Source: an uncultured Coriobacteriales bacterium (lineage in GTDB: Bacteria; Actinomycetota; Coriobacteriia; Coriobacteriales; UMGS124). From it: 13,685 nucleotides of DNA. Position numbers and translations under genes: made by a program. The notes beneath the pieces were generated by a model that made no database searches, was not told the origin of the DNA, and saw only the letters and a program-made list of their open reading frames with translations. The stretch is from the NCBI GenBank assembly GCA_902464015.1, contig CABQHM010000074.1, positions 1 through 13,685 on the forward strand, given 5' to 3'. How positions within the stretch are numbered: position 1 is the first letter of the stretch; the number at the start of each line of letters is the position of its first letter. Below, piece after piece: positions 1 to 6,129 of the stretch.

Positions 1-20
1 CCTCGGGGGCGGGCAAGTCT

Positions 21-848
21 GTGGGGAAGCCTCGGGGCCGCCGCGGTCTCGTCTCGCTTGTCGTGGGCCTTGTGCTTGTGGGTTTCGTTGCCGCGATGGG
101 TCTCGTGAGTCTCGCGTGGACGCCCTACGACATCTCCGCCATGGACCTGACCGCCCGGTTTGCGCTTCCCAGCCTTGAGCATCCCTTTGGGTGCGACCAG
201 TTTGGGCGCGACGTCTTGTCGCGGTGCATGGCGGCGGCGGTGCCTGCGCTGGCGGTGGGCGTGGGGTCGGTCGTGCTCGGAGCCTTCGTGGGCGCGGGCT
301 TGGGCGCCTTGGCCGCCATGGGTTCATCGAGGGTGCGCACCGTCATCATGCGCTTGACCGATGCGCTCATGTCTTTCCCGGGCATCCTTCTTGCCATGGT
401 GCTTGTGCTTGTGCTGGGGCGTGGCCTCACGAGCGTGCTTGTGGCCGTCGCCGTGTTCATGGTGCCGGTGTTTGCCCGTCTGACCTGCCAGGTCACGCTC
501 GAGGTTGCCTCGGGGCTCTACGTCAAGGCCGCGCGCGTGGCGGGCCTGGGCACGCCTGCCGTGCTTGTGCGTCACATCCTGCCCAATGTGGCCCCCATCC
601 TGCTTACCCAGCTTACGGCGCGCATCGGCTCTGCCATGCTGCTCGAGGCGTCCCTTTCCTTCTTGGGCCTGGGCGTGCAGCCTCCCATGGCGAGCTGGGG
701 CTACATGCTCTCCGAGGCGCTGCCCTACGTCACGCTGCACCCTGCGCTCGCGGTGGCGCCCGGCGCGCTGCTCATGGCGGCCGCCCTTGGCTGGAACCTT
801 GTGGGCGACGCCTTGAACGATCGCATGCTCGGGAGGGGGTCGCTGTGA
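21..848 (+). CDS. ABC transporter permease, peptide/nickel type (DppC/OppC-like)
   Basis: Inner-membrane permease of a dipeptide/oligopeptide/nickel-type (PepT) importer. One hydrophobic segment lies at residues 10-33, followed by the family's external stretch with HPFGCDQFGRDVLSR (residues 54-68), matching the usual HPLGTDxxGRDVLSR. Further membrane segments follow. The cytoplasmic coupling (EAA) loop reads YVKAARVAGLG followed by RHILPN, the contact for the ATPases. The end, with SFLGLGVQPPxxSWGxML, is also typical of DppC. The start is a GTG with a G-rich stretch about 8 nt upstream, but the frame is open to the window edge, so a start further upstream is possible. The stop overlaps the next gene's start by 4 nt (GTGA). 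The substrate cannot be read from the sequence. The partner permease (DppB-like) and binding protein would lie to the left. Confidence 0.9.
   Translation: MGKPRGRRGLVSLVVGLVLVGFVAAMGLVSLAWTPYDISAMDLTARFALPSLEHPFGCDQFGRDVLSRCMAAAVPALAVGVGSVVLGAFVGAGLGALAAMGSSRVRTVIMRLTDALMSFPGILLAMVLVLVLGRGLTSVLVAVAVFMVPVFARLTCQVTLEVASGLYVKAARVAGLGTPAVLVRHILPNVAPILLTQLTARIGSAMLLEASLSFLGLGVQPPMASWGYMLSEALPYVTLHPALAVAPGALLMAAALGWNLVGDALNDRMLGRGSL
831..839 (+). promoter_or_regulatory. RBS deciding the start of the first ABC ATPase
   Basis: GGGAGGGGG lies 5 nt before the GTG at 845. It supports that start over the much longer open frame, which reads upstream through the permease gene. Confidence 0.6.
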
Positions 849-1699
849 GTGACGACGTCGTAAGGGCCGAGGGTGTGCGCATCCTCGACAGGGACGGCCG
901 CGTGCTTGTCGATGGCGTGGACCTGTGCGTGCCGGCTGGTGCACGTGTGGGCGTCGTGGGCGAGTCGGGTGCCGGCAAGACGCTTTTTGCCCGTGCCTGC
1001 CTGGGCCTTTTGCCCGAAGGCGTGCATATGGCCGCAGGCAAGGTGTCCCTTCTTGGCCAAGACCCCATGGCATGCGGGGCGGCGCAGCTGCGCGGTCTTC
1101 TCGGGTGCCATGTGGGCTATGTGCCCCAGAATTCGGTGAGCTACCTGCATCCTGGCCTCAAAGTGCTCGCACAGATAACCGATGGGTATCGTACCTGGCA
1201 CAAAGTGGGCCGTGCCGAGGCGAAAGAGCGCGCCGTCGAGCTGCTGGGCGCCGTGGGCATCGCCGATGCCGCTCGAGTTCTCGAAAGCTACCCCGGGCAG
1301 CTTTCCGGCGGCATGCGCCAGCGCGTCAACATCGCCATGGCGCTCATGAGCTCCCCTGAGCTTGTGGTGGCCGATGAGCCCACCGCCGCGCTTGACGCCG
1401 TGACGCGCACCCAGGTCGCCTCCTTGCTGCAGCGCGTGTGCGCCGAGAGGGGCGCCGCCCTGCTCATGGTGAGCCACGACCTGCCGCTTGTGCGCCGTAC
1501 CTGCAATTTTGCACTCGTCATGCGCAAGGGCCGTGTGGTTGAGCGCGGGCAGGCAGCCGAGGTGCTCGCGCATCCCAGCCATCCCTACACGCAGGCGCTT
1601 TTGTCGGCCGTGCCGCATGTGGGCATGCCTCGAGACGTGCGCCTGCCTGAATATGACGAGGCGGAGGCGGCTTCAGAGCCAAGGGAGGAGGGGCGATGA
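845..1699 (+). CDS. ABC transporter ATPase, DppD/OppD-like
   Basis: One of two cytoplasmic ATPases that energise the importer. From the GTG at 845 the protein has 284 residues. Walker A is GESGAGKT (39-46), the Q-loop glutamine is Q95 in GYVPQN, the signature is LSGGM (153-157), Walker B ends in ADEP with D177-E178, and the H-loop is H211 in VSHD. The C-terminal HPYTQALLSAVP (246-257) is the hallmark of OppD/DppD ATPases. The tail is shorter than the usual 320-330 residues and lacks the Cys cluster seen in many DppD/DppF proteins. The same frame is open back to 191, but that part is an antisense-like shadow of the permease. Start and stop overlap both neighbours by 4 nt (GTGA and ATGA), so translation is probably coupled. 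Confidence 0.92.
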   Translation: MSDDVVRAEGVRILDRDGRVLVDGVDLCVPAGARVGVVGESGAGKTLFARACLGLLPEGVHMAAGKVSLLGQDPMACGAAQLRGLLGCHVGYVPQNSVSYLHPGLKVLAQITDGYRTWHKVGRAEAKERAVELLGAVGIADAARVLESYPGQLSGGMRQRVNIAMALMSSPELVVADEPTAALDAVTRTQVASLLQRVCAERGAALLMVSHDLPLVRRTCNFALVMRKGRVVERGQAAEVLAHPSHPYTQALLSAVPHVGMPRDVRLPEYDEAEAASEPREEGR

Positions 1700-2463
1700 G
1701 CGATCCGATCGTGCAAGGCGTCGGCCTGGGGCATGTTTTCGGCCACGGCGCCCGCAGCGTGCGCGCACTCGACGGCGTGAGCGTGGCGTTGCATCCCGGT
1801 AAGACCTTGGGCGTCATAGGCGAGTCAGGTTCGGGCAAGTCGACGTTGGGCGACATTCTGGGCGGCATGCTCGTGCCGGGCGAGGGCGAGGTCTTCTACA
1901 AGGGCCGTGCCCTTCCGCGCCTCGACCGCAGGCAGTTCAAGGAATTTCGCCGCGACGTGCAGTTTATCTTTCAGGACTGCGCTGCCTCGCTCGACCCCCG
2001 CTACAGCGTTGCGCGCGCCGTTGCCGAACCGCTTGACGCCCTGCCTGCCGGTCTCGACGCGAAGGCGCGCGAGCGGGCGGTTCTTGAGATGCTCGAACGC
2101 GTGGGCCTGGCGGCCGACATCGCCGACCGCAAGACCGGCGAGCTGTCGGGCGGGCAGTGCCAGCGTGTTGCGATTGCACGCGCCCTGGTGGGAAGGCCTG
2201 CCGTGGTGGTGTGCGACGAACCCACGAGTGCCCTGGACGTCTCCGTGCAAGCCCAGGTGCTCAACCTTTTGCGCGAACTTCAGGACGACCTGGGGTGCTC
2301 ATATCTCTTTATCAGCCATGATATGGGTGTTGTGGCATATATGGCCGACGATGTGGCGGTGCTGCACGAAGGCAGGCTGGTGGAGCAGGGCCCGGCGTCT
2401 CAGGTGCTTTCCGCGCCGACTGACGCCTATACGCAGGAGTTGCTGGCGGCGTCGCGCGGATAA
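1696..2463 (+). CDS. ABC transporter ATPase, DppF/OppF-like
   Basis: Second ATPase of the importer, 255 residues. Walker A is GESGSGKST (42-50), the Q-loop glutamine is Q93 in FIFQD followed by SLDPRYSV (the OppF-type SLxPR), the signature is LSGGQ (150-154), Walker B is VVVCDEP (D174, E175), and the H-loop is H208 in ISHDMGVV. The C-terminal AYTQELLAAS is the shortened peptide-transporter tail. All catalytic residues are present, so it should be active and form a heterodimer with the preceding ATPase. The ATG overlaps the previous stop (ATGA) and follows a GGAGGAGGGG stretch. It is the last gene of its operon: a hairpin begins at the stop codon and 215 nt of non-coding DNA follow. The substrate could be peptide, nickel or another small solute. 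Confidence 0.92.
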   Translation: MSDPIVQGVGLGHVFGHGARSVRALDGVSVALHPGKTLGVIGESGSGKSTLGDILGGMLVPGEGEVFYKGRALPRLDRRQFKEFRRDVQFIFQDCAASLDPRYSVARAVAEPLDALPAGLDAKARERAVLEMLERVGLAADIADRKTGELSGGQCQRVAIARALVGRPAVVVCDEPTSALDVSVQAQVLNLLRELQDDLGCSYLFISHDMGVVAYMADDVAVLHEGRLVEQGPASQVLSAPTDAYTQELLAASRG

Positions 2464-2489
2464 GGCATGCTGCCTGCGGTTTTGTTTGT
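2463..2489 (+). terminator. Weak candidate Rho-independent terminator after the ABC operon
   Basis: A 5-bp stem, AGGCA / TGCCT with loop TGC, starts at the last base of the stop codon. It is followed after GCGG by a T-rich run (TTTTGTTTGT). The stem is short, so the call is tentative. Confidence 0.35.
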
Positions 2490-2523
2490 ATGGATGCACG
2501 CGGCGGGTGACGACGCGCATTGT

Positions 2524-2650
2524 GCGGACGGTTGAGGTCCTGCATGTGCGTGAGTTTACGTGGGCCTGGCGGCGTTTATGACGCGCGGGTCGCGCGGGTG
2601 GTTGCAGTCTCGCATATGCGGGCGTCTGGGTGTGCTTGGCGGCGCCTGCA
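2524..2650 (+). repeat. Imperfect direct duplication, 70-bp period
   Basis: Aligning 2524-2580 with 2594-2650 without gaps gives 38 of 57 identical positions, including GTTG, GCAT, TGCG and TTGGCGGCG-like blocks; many differences are transitions. This suggests an old tandem duplication in the spacer, possibly of a regulatory site. Confidence 0.55.
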
Positions 2651-2663
2651 ATTCGTGAAATCA

Positions 2664-2673
2664 AGAGGAGGAG
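2664..2673 (+). promoter_or_regulatory. Strong RBS deciding the metallo-hydrolase start
   Basis: AGAGGAGGAG lies 5 nt before the ATG at 2679. It is by far the best Shine-Dalgarno match nearby and rules out the longer frame that starts at 2520. Confidence 0.8.
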
Positions 2674-2678
2674 TTCGC

Positions 2679-3548
2679 ATGGAACTGACGGTCATCGGTC
2701 GAGCCGGGGGTGTGAGCCGCGTGGGCGAGGCCTGCTCGGGTTACCTCGTGCAGGAGGGTCAGACGCGCGTTCTTCTTGACTGCGGGGCCGGGGTCGCCTC
2801 GTCGTTGCAGCGCGTCTGTGCGCTTGAGAGTCTTGACCATGTGGTCATCTCGCACTGGCACCCCGACCATGCAAGCGACGCCGGCGTGCTCATGCACGGC
2901 CGCATCATCCAGCGGATTCTTGGTACCACTGCGAACACGCTGCACTTTTATGCGCCGGCAAGCACGCCTGATCTGGAGCGCGTTGGCAAGGCGGACAACG
3001 GCTGTGCCAGCCATGCCATTAAGGCCGGCGAGCGCCTTTCCATCGGTGACATCGACATCGACTTCATGCGTACGCGCCATCCTGTCGAGTGCCTTGCCAT
3101 GCGCCTTGTGGGCAGGCACACGGGCGACGTGCTCGTGTACACGGCCGACGGTGCGTTGACGGAAGGCCTCGTTGAATTCAGCCGGGGCGCCGATTTGCTG
3201 CTTGCCGAGTGCAGCCTCTATCCGCCCACCTCGGGCGAGGCTCCGGGCCACATGAACGCCGACGACGTGGCCGAGCTGGCACGCAGGGTCAATCCCGGCA
3301 CGCTCGTGCTCACCCATCTGCCGTTTTACGGGCGCCGGGAGGACCTGCTCGAGTGTGTGCGCACACGCTGGGGCGGTTGCGCTTACCTGGCCGGCGAGCT
3401 CGATTGCTACGGCGTCGGTGCGGCCCCTGCGGCCGGCGAGGACGCCTGTGGTGAGGGCACTTGTCATGGAGCCCCTGCGGCTGGCGAGGGCGCTTGCGCG
3501 GGGGACGCCGGCGACGAGGTTTCCGCATGCGCGGGGGAGAGGGGCTAG
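2679..3548 (+). CDS. Metallo-beta-lactamase-fold hydrolase, RNase Z-like, with Cys-containing repeat tail
   Basis: Probable cytoplasmic two-metal hydrolase of 289 residues. The MBL ligand set is complete: HWHPDH (59-64), H134 in TRHPV, D157 in YTADG (the RNase Z/YhfI-type YSGDT position), and H213 in LTHLPFY. GHMNADDVAELA (190-201) matches the helix of RNase Z-like proteins that carries a conserved His. The fold is complete by about residue 245. The remaining 41 residues are an Ala/Gly/Glu-rich tail with four cysteines, built from an imperfect 16-residue repeat beginning APAAGE. No signal peptide is seen. The substrate is unknown; small RNA-like or cyclic phosphodiester substrates are family possibilities. 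The corrinoid adenosyltransferase gene starts 3 nt after its stop, so the two are almost certainly co-transcribed. Confidence 0.85.
   Translation: MELTVIGRAGGVSRVGEACSGYLVQEGQTRVLLDCGAGVASSLQRVCALESLDHVVISHWHPDHASDAGVLMHGRIIQRILGTTANTLHFYAPASTPDLERVGKADNGCASHAIKAGERLSIGDIDIDFMRTRHPVECLAMRLVGRHTGDVLVYTADGALTEGLVEFSRGADLLLAECSLYPPTSGEAPGHMNADDVAELARRVNPGTLVLTHLPFYGRREDLLECVRTRWGGCAYLAGELDCYGVGAAPAAGEDACGEGTCHGAPAAGEGACAGDAGDEVSACAGERG
3423..3518 (+). repeat. In-frame 48-bp tandem repeat coding the hydrolase tail
   Basis: Units 3423-3470 and 3471-3518 each encode 16 residues beginning APAAGE. The first 26 nt match at 23 positions, then diverge. The tail reads on with another Cys (SACAGERG) before the stop. 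Confidence 0.7.
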
Positions 3549-3551
3549 GCG

Positions 3552-4097
3552 ATGTTGCATGCGTACTGGGGCGACGGCAAGGGCAAGACGTGCGCGGCGA
3601 TGGGCCTTGTGGTGCGCGCTGCGGCAGCCGGCTGGCGCGTCGTTGTCGTGCAGTTCTTGAAGGACGGTTCCTCTTCAGAGATCTCCCTGCTCAAAGGGCT
3701 GCCAGGCGTTGAGGCGGTGCTGAGCGACGGGGCGCTTGCCAAGTTCACGTTTCGGATGAGCGATGAGGAGAAGGCGGCTTCGCGCGCCTTGCACGACGAT
3801 AACCTAAGGCGTGCGTTCGAGCTCGTGAGCGTGCCTGCCGAGGGGCCGGCGGCCTGTGAGGGCAGCCTGCTCGTGCTCGACGAGGCGCTCGACGCCCTGC
3901 GTGCAGGTCTGCTCGACGAGAGCCTCTTGCGTTCCGTCATGGCCTGGGCGGCAGGCGCCGATCGCTGTGAGGTGGTCGTCACGGGGCACAGTCTGCCTGA
4001 CTTTGTGGCTGAAGCTGCCGACTACCTCACACGCTTCTCCTGTGAACGCCATCCCTATCAGCGCGGCGTCGCGGCCCGCCGGGGCATCGAGTACTGA
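3552..4097 (+). CDS. cobO: Corrinoid adenosyltransferase, CobO/CobA/BtuR family
   Basis: Transfers the 5'-deoxyadenosyl group of ATP to reduced corrinoid, forming adenosylcobalamin or its precursors in the cytoplasm. The 181 residues follow the family closely. YWGDGKGKT (5-13) is the ATP-binding P-loop, VVVQFLKDG (31-39) is the second conserved block, LLVLDE (106-111) is the Walker B-like acidic motif, VTGHSLPD (143-150) follows, and HPYQRGVAARRGIEY at the C-terminus is the family signature. It begins directly at the P-loop strand, as short CobO forms do. The GGGGAGAGGGG upstream is a good RBS, and the preceding stop is only 3 nt away. No other cobalamin-synthesis gene is in the window, so it may serve salvage or an adenosylcobalamin-dependent enzyme elsewhere. 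Confidence 0.93.
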   Translation: MLHAYWGDGKGKTCAAMGLVVRAAAAGWRVVVVQFLKDGSSSEISLLKGLPGVEAVLSDGALAKFTFRMSDEEKAASRALHDDNLRRAFELVSVPAEGPAACEGSLLVLDEALDALRAGLLDESLLRSVMAWAAGADRCEVVVTGHSLPDFVAEAADYLTRFSCERHPYQRGVAARRGIEY

Positions 4098-4247
4098 CGC
4101 GCCACTGCTGCATGTGGCCGGGCGTGCATGCATGCCTTTCATGATGCGCGGCAGTTTTATGGGTAAAACGCGCTTCTGCGTGCCAGGATGCGCCAGGCGG
4201 GCTATGCTGGTGCCGTATGTGTCGAAACCATGGTGTGAGGAGCTACC
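4098..4247 (+). other. Spacer between cobO and apbE with three successive inverted repeats
   Basis: Three stem-loops follow each other: GCCAC / GTGGC (4101-4118, 8-nt loop); the near-perfect palindrome GGCGTGCA / TGCATGCC (4121-4136, one G-T pair) followed by TTT; and GTTTTA / TAAAAC with loop TGGG (4154-4169), flanked by GCGC on both sides. The second could be a weak terminator for cobO. The third has an AT-rich stem and is more operator-like. The RBS of apbE (GTGAGGAG) ends the spacer. Confidence 0.55.
4180..4208 (+). promoter_or_regulatory. Candidate sigma-70-type promoter of apbE
   Basis: GTGCCA (-35, 4 of 6 matches), 17-nt spacer, then TATGCT (-10, 4 of 6), about 40 nt before the apbE start. 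The match is moderate and unverified. Confidence 0.3.
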
Positions 4248-5282
4248 GTGTCGCAGCAAACGAATGTCGCCGATCTTCTGAAGAACATCGACATGGATGC
4301 GCTTGTGCGCATCATGAAGCCGAGCGCGACCCCAGACGGTGCGCGCCAGCTCATCCTGCCCGTGTACAACACGCAGGTGAGCCTCAAGGCGTTTCCCGGC
4401 TCGAAGCACCTCACCGATGCCCAGCTCGACGAGGCCCTGATTGCCGCCCGCGACTTGGCCATCGAGTTTGAGATGAAGCTTTCCCGCACCCGCGCCGATT
4501 CGGAAGTGACGCGCCTCAACGACGCGCACGGCGAGTGGGTGGAGCTTTCCGAGCGCACCTACGACCTCATCGAGAAGTCGCGTTCCTACTGCGAGGCATC
4601 GGGCGGCGTCTTCGACGTCACCATGGGTTCGGTCACGCCCCTGTGGGACTTCCACAACGCCGTTGTGCCGAGCCGCGAGACGCTCGACGAGGCCCTCAAG
4701 CATGTGGACTGGAAGATGATCGAGTGCGACCCGCAGCGCCGTGCCGTGCGCCTGACCGACCCTGTTGCACGCCTTGACTTGGGCGGCATCGCCAAGGGCT
4801 ACATCGCCGACGCCCTTGCCGGCGAGCTCGTGGCCCACGGCTGTGACTGCGCTTTTGTGAACCTGGGCGGCAACGTCCTCACCGTGGGCTCGCGTCCCGA
4901 CGGCACGCCTTGGCGCATCGGCGTGCGCGACCCCAAGGCCCCCTCGAAGATGCGCGCCGTGCTGCCCGTGGTGGGCAAGTCGATCGTGACGAGCGGTCTG
5001 TACGAGCGCAACTTCACCAAGGACGGCGTGTTCTACCACCACATCCTGAACCCCGAGGACGGCATGCCCGTCAAGACCGACGTGGGAGGCGCCACCATCG
5101 TGAGCGACCTGTCGCTCGACGGTGACGGCTTCTCCACGACGCTCTTTGCCCTGGGTGTGGAGGGTGCGCTCGCGTTCTTGGAAGAGCACCCCAACCTCGA
5201 GGGCATCATCATCGACAAGGACGACGCTGTGCATGTGACGAGCGGCCTTGCCAAGTCCATCCAGCTTGTGGACAACAAATAA
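4248..5282 (+). CDS. apbE: FAD:protein FMN transferase, ApbE family, no signal peptide
   Basis: Transfers FMN from FAD to a Thr/Ser of a target flavoprotein, using Mg2+. The 344-residue protein carries the ApbE landmarks: SGGVFDVTMGSVTPLW (118-133), LDLGGIAKGY (176-185), NLGGN (205-209), VTSGLYERNF (247-256) and HHILNPEDGMP (264-274). D293 and T297 in DGFSTTLFALG match the Asp and Thr metal-binding positions. The start is a GTG with GTGAGGAG upstream. The N-terminus (MSQQTNVADLLKNID) is hydrophilic, with no signal peptide or lipobox, so the enzyme should act in the cytoplasm, unlike the exported lipoprotein ApbEs of many bacteria. An N-terminal block of about 35 residues precedes the usual fold. 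No NqrC/RnfG-like or flavin-reductase partner is in the window. It is probably a single-gene unit, convergent with the HAD gene. Confidence 0.92.
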   Translation: MSQQTNVADLLKNIDMDALVRIMKPSATPDGARQLILPVYNTQVSLKAFPGSKHLTDAQLDEALIAARDLAIEFEMKLSRTRADSEVTRLNDAHGEWVELSERTYDLIEKSRSYCEASGGVFDVTMGSVTPLWDFHNAVVPSRETLDEALKHVDWKMIECDPQRRAVRLTDPVARLDLGGIAKGYIADALAGELVAHGCDCAFVNLGGNVLTVGSRPDGTPWRIGVRDPKAPSKMRAVLPVVGKSIVTSGLYERNFTKDGVFYHHILNPEDGMPVKTDVGGATIVSDLSLDGDGFSTTLFALGVEGALAFLEEHPNLEGIIIDKDDAVHVTSGLAKSIQLVDNK

Positions 5283-5299
5283 GGCTTGCGGGTGCCGCG

Positions 5300-6031
5300 C
5301 TACACCTCGGGCAGGGTCTCGACGTAGGCGGCGAAATCTTCCATCGTGCCATGGGGCAGCGTGTCGAGCGGCATGCTGCCTTTTTCATGCTCGACGAGGC
5401 AGTCGGTCACGATGTAGACGTCCATGCCCACGGCGCTGGCCACGCCGTCGTCGCGCGTGTCGTTGCCCACCATGAGGACCTCGTCGGCGCAAAGACCGCA
5501 GACCTCAAGATTCTCCTGGTAGTAGCGGGGGTCCGGCTTGGCGAAACGGCTGTTCTCGTACGACGTCACACGCTCGAAGAACGCGGGGTCCACGCCTGTC
5601 CAGGCGAGGCGCTGCGCGGTGCACATCGCGGGGAAGACCGGGTTCGTCGCCAGTATGAGGCGGTAGCCCTTCTCGTGCAGGCGCGCCACGACCTTCGCCG
5701 CGAGGGGCGCCGTCTGCGTCTTTTCCTCAAGCTTGCCGAACCAGGTCGTGTAGAACTCCTCGAACAGCTCCTCCCAGGGGGCCGACTGCCCGTAGGTCTG
5801 GCTCATGTAGCCAGGGAAGCCCGCCCAGAAGCGCTCCTCGTTGGTGGTGTGGTCCTCGCTGCCGGCAAGCATGGCCTCCAGGTTCTTCATGATGCCGTCG
5901 CACACCTGCTTGCCGTCGTAGCCCTTGGTCTGGAAGAACGCGCCCACTAGGTGCAGGTAGTGCTCGAGGAACTCCTTGAGGTCCATGGGAAGAAGCGTTC
6001 CGTCCAGGTCGAAAAAAATCGCCTTATACAT
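5300..6031 (-). CDS. HAD-superfamily hydrolase (phosphatase, subfamily I)
   Basis: Cytoplasmic Mg2+-dependent phosphatase-like enzyme of 243 residues. All four HAD motifs are present: DLDGT (8-12, nucleophile D8 and acid/base D10), ATNP (128-131), AKPDP (164-168, K165) and GNDTRDD (189-195). The helical cap lies between residues 15 and 110, as in subfamily I. The physiological substrate is not predictable. The start at 6031 puts the M directly before the first strand (MYKAIFFDLDGT) and has AAAGGG 8 nt upstream on the minus strand. A longer frame reaching 6127 adds a basic segment with no family support and overlaps the trkH leader. It is the only minus-strand gene in the window, with 17 nt to apbE and a divergent spacer to trkH. 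Confidence 0.9.
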   Translation of the reverse strand: MYKAIFFDLDGTLLPMDLKEFLEHYLHLVGAFFQTKGYDGKQVCDGIMKNLEAMLAGSEDHTTNEERFWAGFPGYMSQTYGQSAPWEELFEEFYTTWFGKLEEKTQTAPLAAKVVARLHEKGYRLILATNPVFPAMCTAQRLAWTGVDPAFFERVTSYENSRFAKPDPRYYQENLEVCGLCADEVLMVGNDTRDDGVASAVGMDVYIVTDCLVEHEKGSMPLDTLPHGTMEDFAAYVETLPEV

Positions 6032-6129
6032 GAATCCAGCCCTTTCAACGGCGTTTGAGCGACTGAGTTGTCGCAGGTATCTTACAATGAAGGTTCGTAT
6101 CTTCGTCGTCTTTGGGGTGTTCGGCACAC
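6032..6129. promoter_or_regulatory. Divergent regulatory spacer between the HAD gene and trkH
   Basis: This 98-nt divergent spacer must hold promoters in both directions. Towards trkH, TTGAGC (6055-6060), 17 nt, TATCTT (6078-6083) is a candidate; a better -10 alone is TACAAT (6083-6088). GTATCTT occurs twice, at 6077-6083 and 6097-6103, 20 bp apart (two helical turns), which could be a paired regulator site. A 22-codon frame (6087-6155) starts here, but its RBS is poor. No clear minus-strand promoter was found. Confidence 0.35.

Larger units (their letters stand above)
2464..2678 (+). other. Non-coding spacer between the ABC operon and the metallo-hydrolase gene
   Basis: No convincing gene lies in these 215 nt. 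The frame of the next gene is open back to 2520, but it lacks an RBS there and its sequence is repeat-derived. The spacer holds the weak terminator at its left end, an imperfect direct duplication, a perfect 9-bp tandem pair (CGCGCGGGT, 2582-2590 and 2591-2599), a 10-bp palindrome CGCATATGCG (2611-2620), and the strong RBS of the next gene. One weak promoter match is TTTACG (2555-2560), 16 nt, TATGAC (2577-2582). I see no cobalamin riboswitch motif although a corrinoid gene lies downstream. Confidence 0.6.

Noticed and set aside
191..844. Long open frame upstream of the first ABC ATPase, through the permease gene.
   Set aside because: It is a shadow frame of high-GC coding DNA; the sequence is Ala/Gly/Arg/His-rich without family features, and the GTG at 845 has the RBS.
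4100..4107. GCCACTG, as seen in cobalamin riboswitches, right after cobO.
   Set aside because: It lies downstream of cobO, the other conserved B12-box elements are absent, and the bases are better explained by the GCCAC/GTGGC hairpin.
3804..5234. Long minus-strand open frame (476 codons) across cobO and apbE.
   Set aside because: It is antisense to two genes with clear families; its composition is His/Arg/Val-rich with no domain, as expected from GC-rich antisense frames.
5283..5299. Possible bidirectional terminator between apbE and the HAD gene (GCGG-GTG-CCGC).
   Set aside because: The stem is only 4 bp and no T-run follows on either strand.
6032..6127. Longer HAD start at 6127.
   Set aside because: The extra 32 residues are basic and unlike the family, while the start at 6031 has an RBS and begins at the first conserved strand.
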